This document shows, piece after piece, positions 63,504 through 64,000 of a DNA stretch of 64,000 nt; the stretch's first letter is position 1; each line of letters opens with the position of its first letter. The translations under genes and the position numbers were made by a program. Under the pieces are notes generated by a model. That model worked only from the letters and a program-made list of their open reading frames with translations. It did no database searches and was not told where the DNA came from. The stretch spans positions 558,001-622,000 of the forward strand of contig NZ_SZPZ01000001.1 in the NCBI RefSeq assembly GCF_005233875.1, written 5' to 3'. This stretch comes from Kribbella jiaozuonensis. GTDB lineage: Bacteria > Actinomycetota > Actinomycetes > Propionibacteriales > Kribbellaceae.

Positions 63504-63985
63504 GAGTTGCAGCGGCGGACGTGATCCGCCAGGTGCTGACAGAGAACGAGATCGAGTTCACCGAGAAGGACAGCGTCTTCACGGCGGACCTGCCGGGGGA
63601 GCGGAAGCTGAAGACGACCGTGACGCTGACGGTCGGGCCGCAGGCGGTCCAGGTGCACGCGTTCGTGGCCCGGCACCCGGACGAGAACCACGAGGCCGTG
63701 TACCGCTGGCTGCTGGAGCGGAACCTGAAGATGTACGGGGTCGCGTTCGCGGTCGATCACCTCGGCGACATCCACCTGGACGGGCGGGTGCCGCTGCACG
63801 CGATCACGCCGGTCGAGGTGGATCGGCTGCTCGGCGCCGTACTGGAGTATGCCGATACGTCGTTCAACACGATCCTCGAGCTGGGGTTCGCGTCGTCGAT
63901 CCGGCGGGAGTACGACTGGCGCGTCTCGCGGGGTGAATCGACCCGAAACCTGGACGCGTTCAAGGGCTGGCTGGAGCCTCGATAG
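63500..63985 (+). CDS. YbjN-domain protein
   Basis: 161 residues from the GTG at 63500, overlapping the mshA stop by four bases. The fold resembles YbjN / secretion-chaperone-like proteins ([33 protein letters not shown]). Matches Rv0487 beside mshA. Role unknown; a link to mycothiol or to type III-chaperone-like holding has been suggested only by fold. Ends at the window edge region. Confidence 0.9.
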   Translation: MRVAAADVIRQVLTENEIEFTEKDSVFTADLPGERKLKTTVTLTVGPQAVQVHAFVARHPDENHEAVYRWLLERNLKMYGVAFAVDHLGDIHLDGRVPLHAITPVEVDRLLGAVLEYADTSFNTILELGFASSIRREYDWRVSRGESTRNLDAFKGWLEPR

Positions 63986-63995
63986 ACTCCGAGGC

Positions 63996-64000
63996 ATGAC
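63996..64000 (+). CDS. First codons of a further gene, cut by window edge
   Basis: An ATG at 63996 with GAGG just before it is the only start after the YbjN stop, and the window ends two bases later. In related genomes a phosphoglycerate mutase (gpm) gene follows soon after, but nothing here shows which gene this is. Confidence 0.35.

Overview
The window looks like chromosomal DNA of a high-GC actinobacterium. Supporting signs are mycothiol genes (mshD, mshA), an LLM-family (F420-type) oxidoreductase, a HbhA-like protein, many GTG starts and a GC-biased third codon position. The gene content and order fit the Nocardioidaceae/Kribbellaceae; Kribbella is my best guess, but that is recall and not a measurement. 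It is core-type, gene-dense DNA with many 1-4 base stop/start overlaps. I see no phage, insertion sequence, CRISPR array, tRNA or rRNA.

Layout. (1) 1-7.5 kb: an unknown partial gene, a PlsC-type acyltransferase, thiC behind a TPP riboswitch, a SatD-like DNA-binding/membrane pair, and a group of small membrane proteins with Pro/Gln/Gly/Tyr-rich tails (two RDD, DUF2752, DUF4190-like). (2) 7.5-25 kb: phosphate and mycothiol region with pstSCAB (leftward), a bifunctional nuclease, a Nudix/phosphatase fusion, ppk1, mshD, a secreted 5'-nucleotidase and glnR. Direct repeats of GTTCACC at 11-base spacing, the PhoP (PHO box) pattern, lie before pstS, before ppk1, and between mshD and a lipoprotein operon. 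(3) 24-31.6 kb: MoaD/ThiS-like protein, three membrane-anchored relatives (one frameshifted), arfB, a thioredoxin, an RDD protein, then a sulfur operon (DUF4395, sulfurtransferase, DUF1416). That operon is preceded by a leaderless cysteine-containing leader peptide and hairpins. Order in this region recalls M. tuberculosis Rv0814c-Rv0820. (4) 31.6-45 kb: secreted protein, dtd, a BKACE enzyme, a cytochrome b561/sulfite-oxidase-type fusion, an unusual Asp/Gln-rich protein pair, DsrE, a 35-aa membrane protein with a nitrobindin-like protein, and a two-component system divergent from a dicarboxylate symporter. (5) 45-56 kb: YgfZ-like, asparaginase, erythromycin-esterase-like, TetR divergent from typA, an atypical GluRS, and two L,D-transpeptidases flanking a macro-domain/dehalogenase pair. 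(6) 56-64 kb: DUF2516, HbhA-like and XRE regulator (as in Rv0474-0476), SDR and amidohydrolase genes, then mshA and a YbjN protein (as in Rv0486-0487).

The most interesting signals are the Cys leader/attenuator at 29.75-29.95 kb, the four-unit PHO box before pstS, the third PHO-like box at 20.08 kb, the single-base frameshift at about 27.35 kb, the palindromic TetR operator at 49.16 kb, and the disordered EF-hand-like protein at 36.85-38.64 kb. I did not find a clearly novel multi-gene defence or secretion system; the 36.3-38.6 kb pair is the best candidate for something undescribed.
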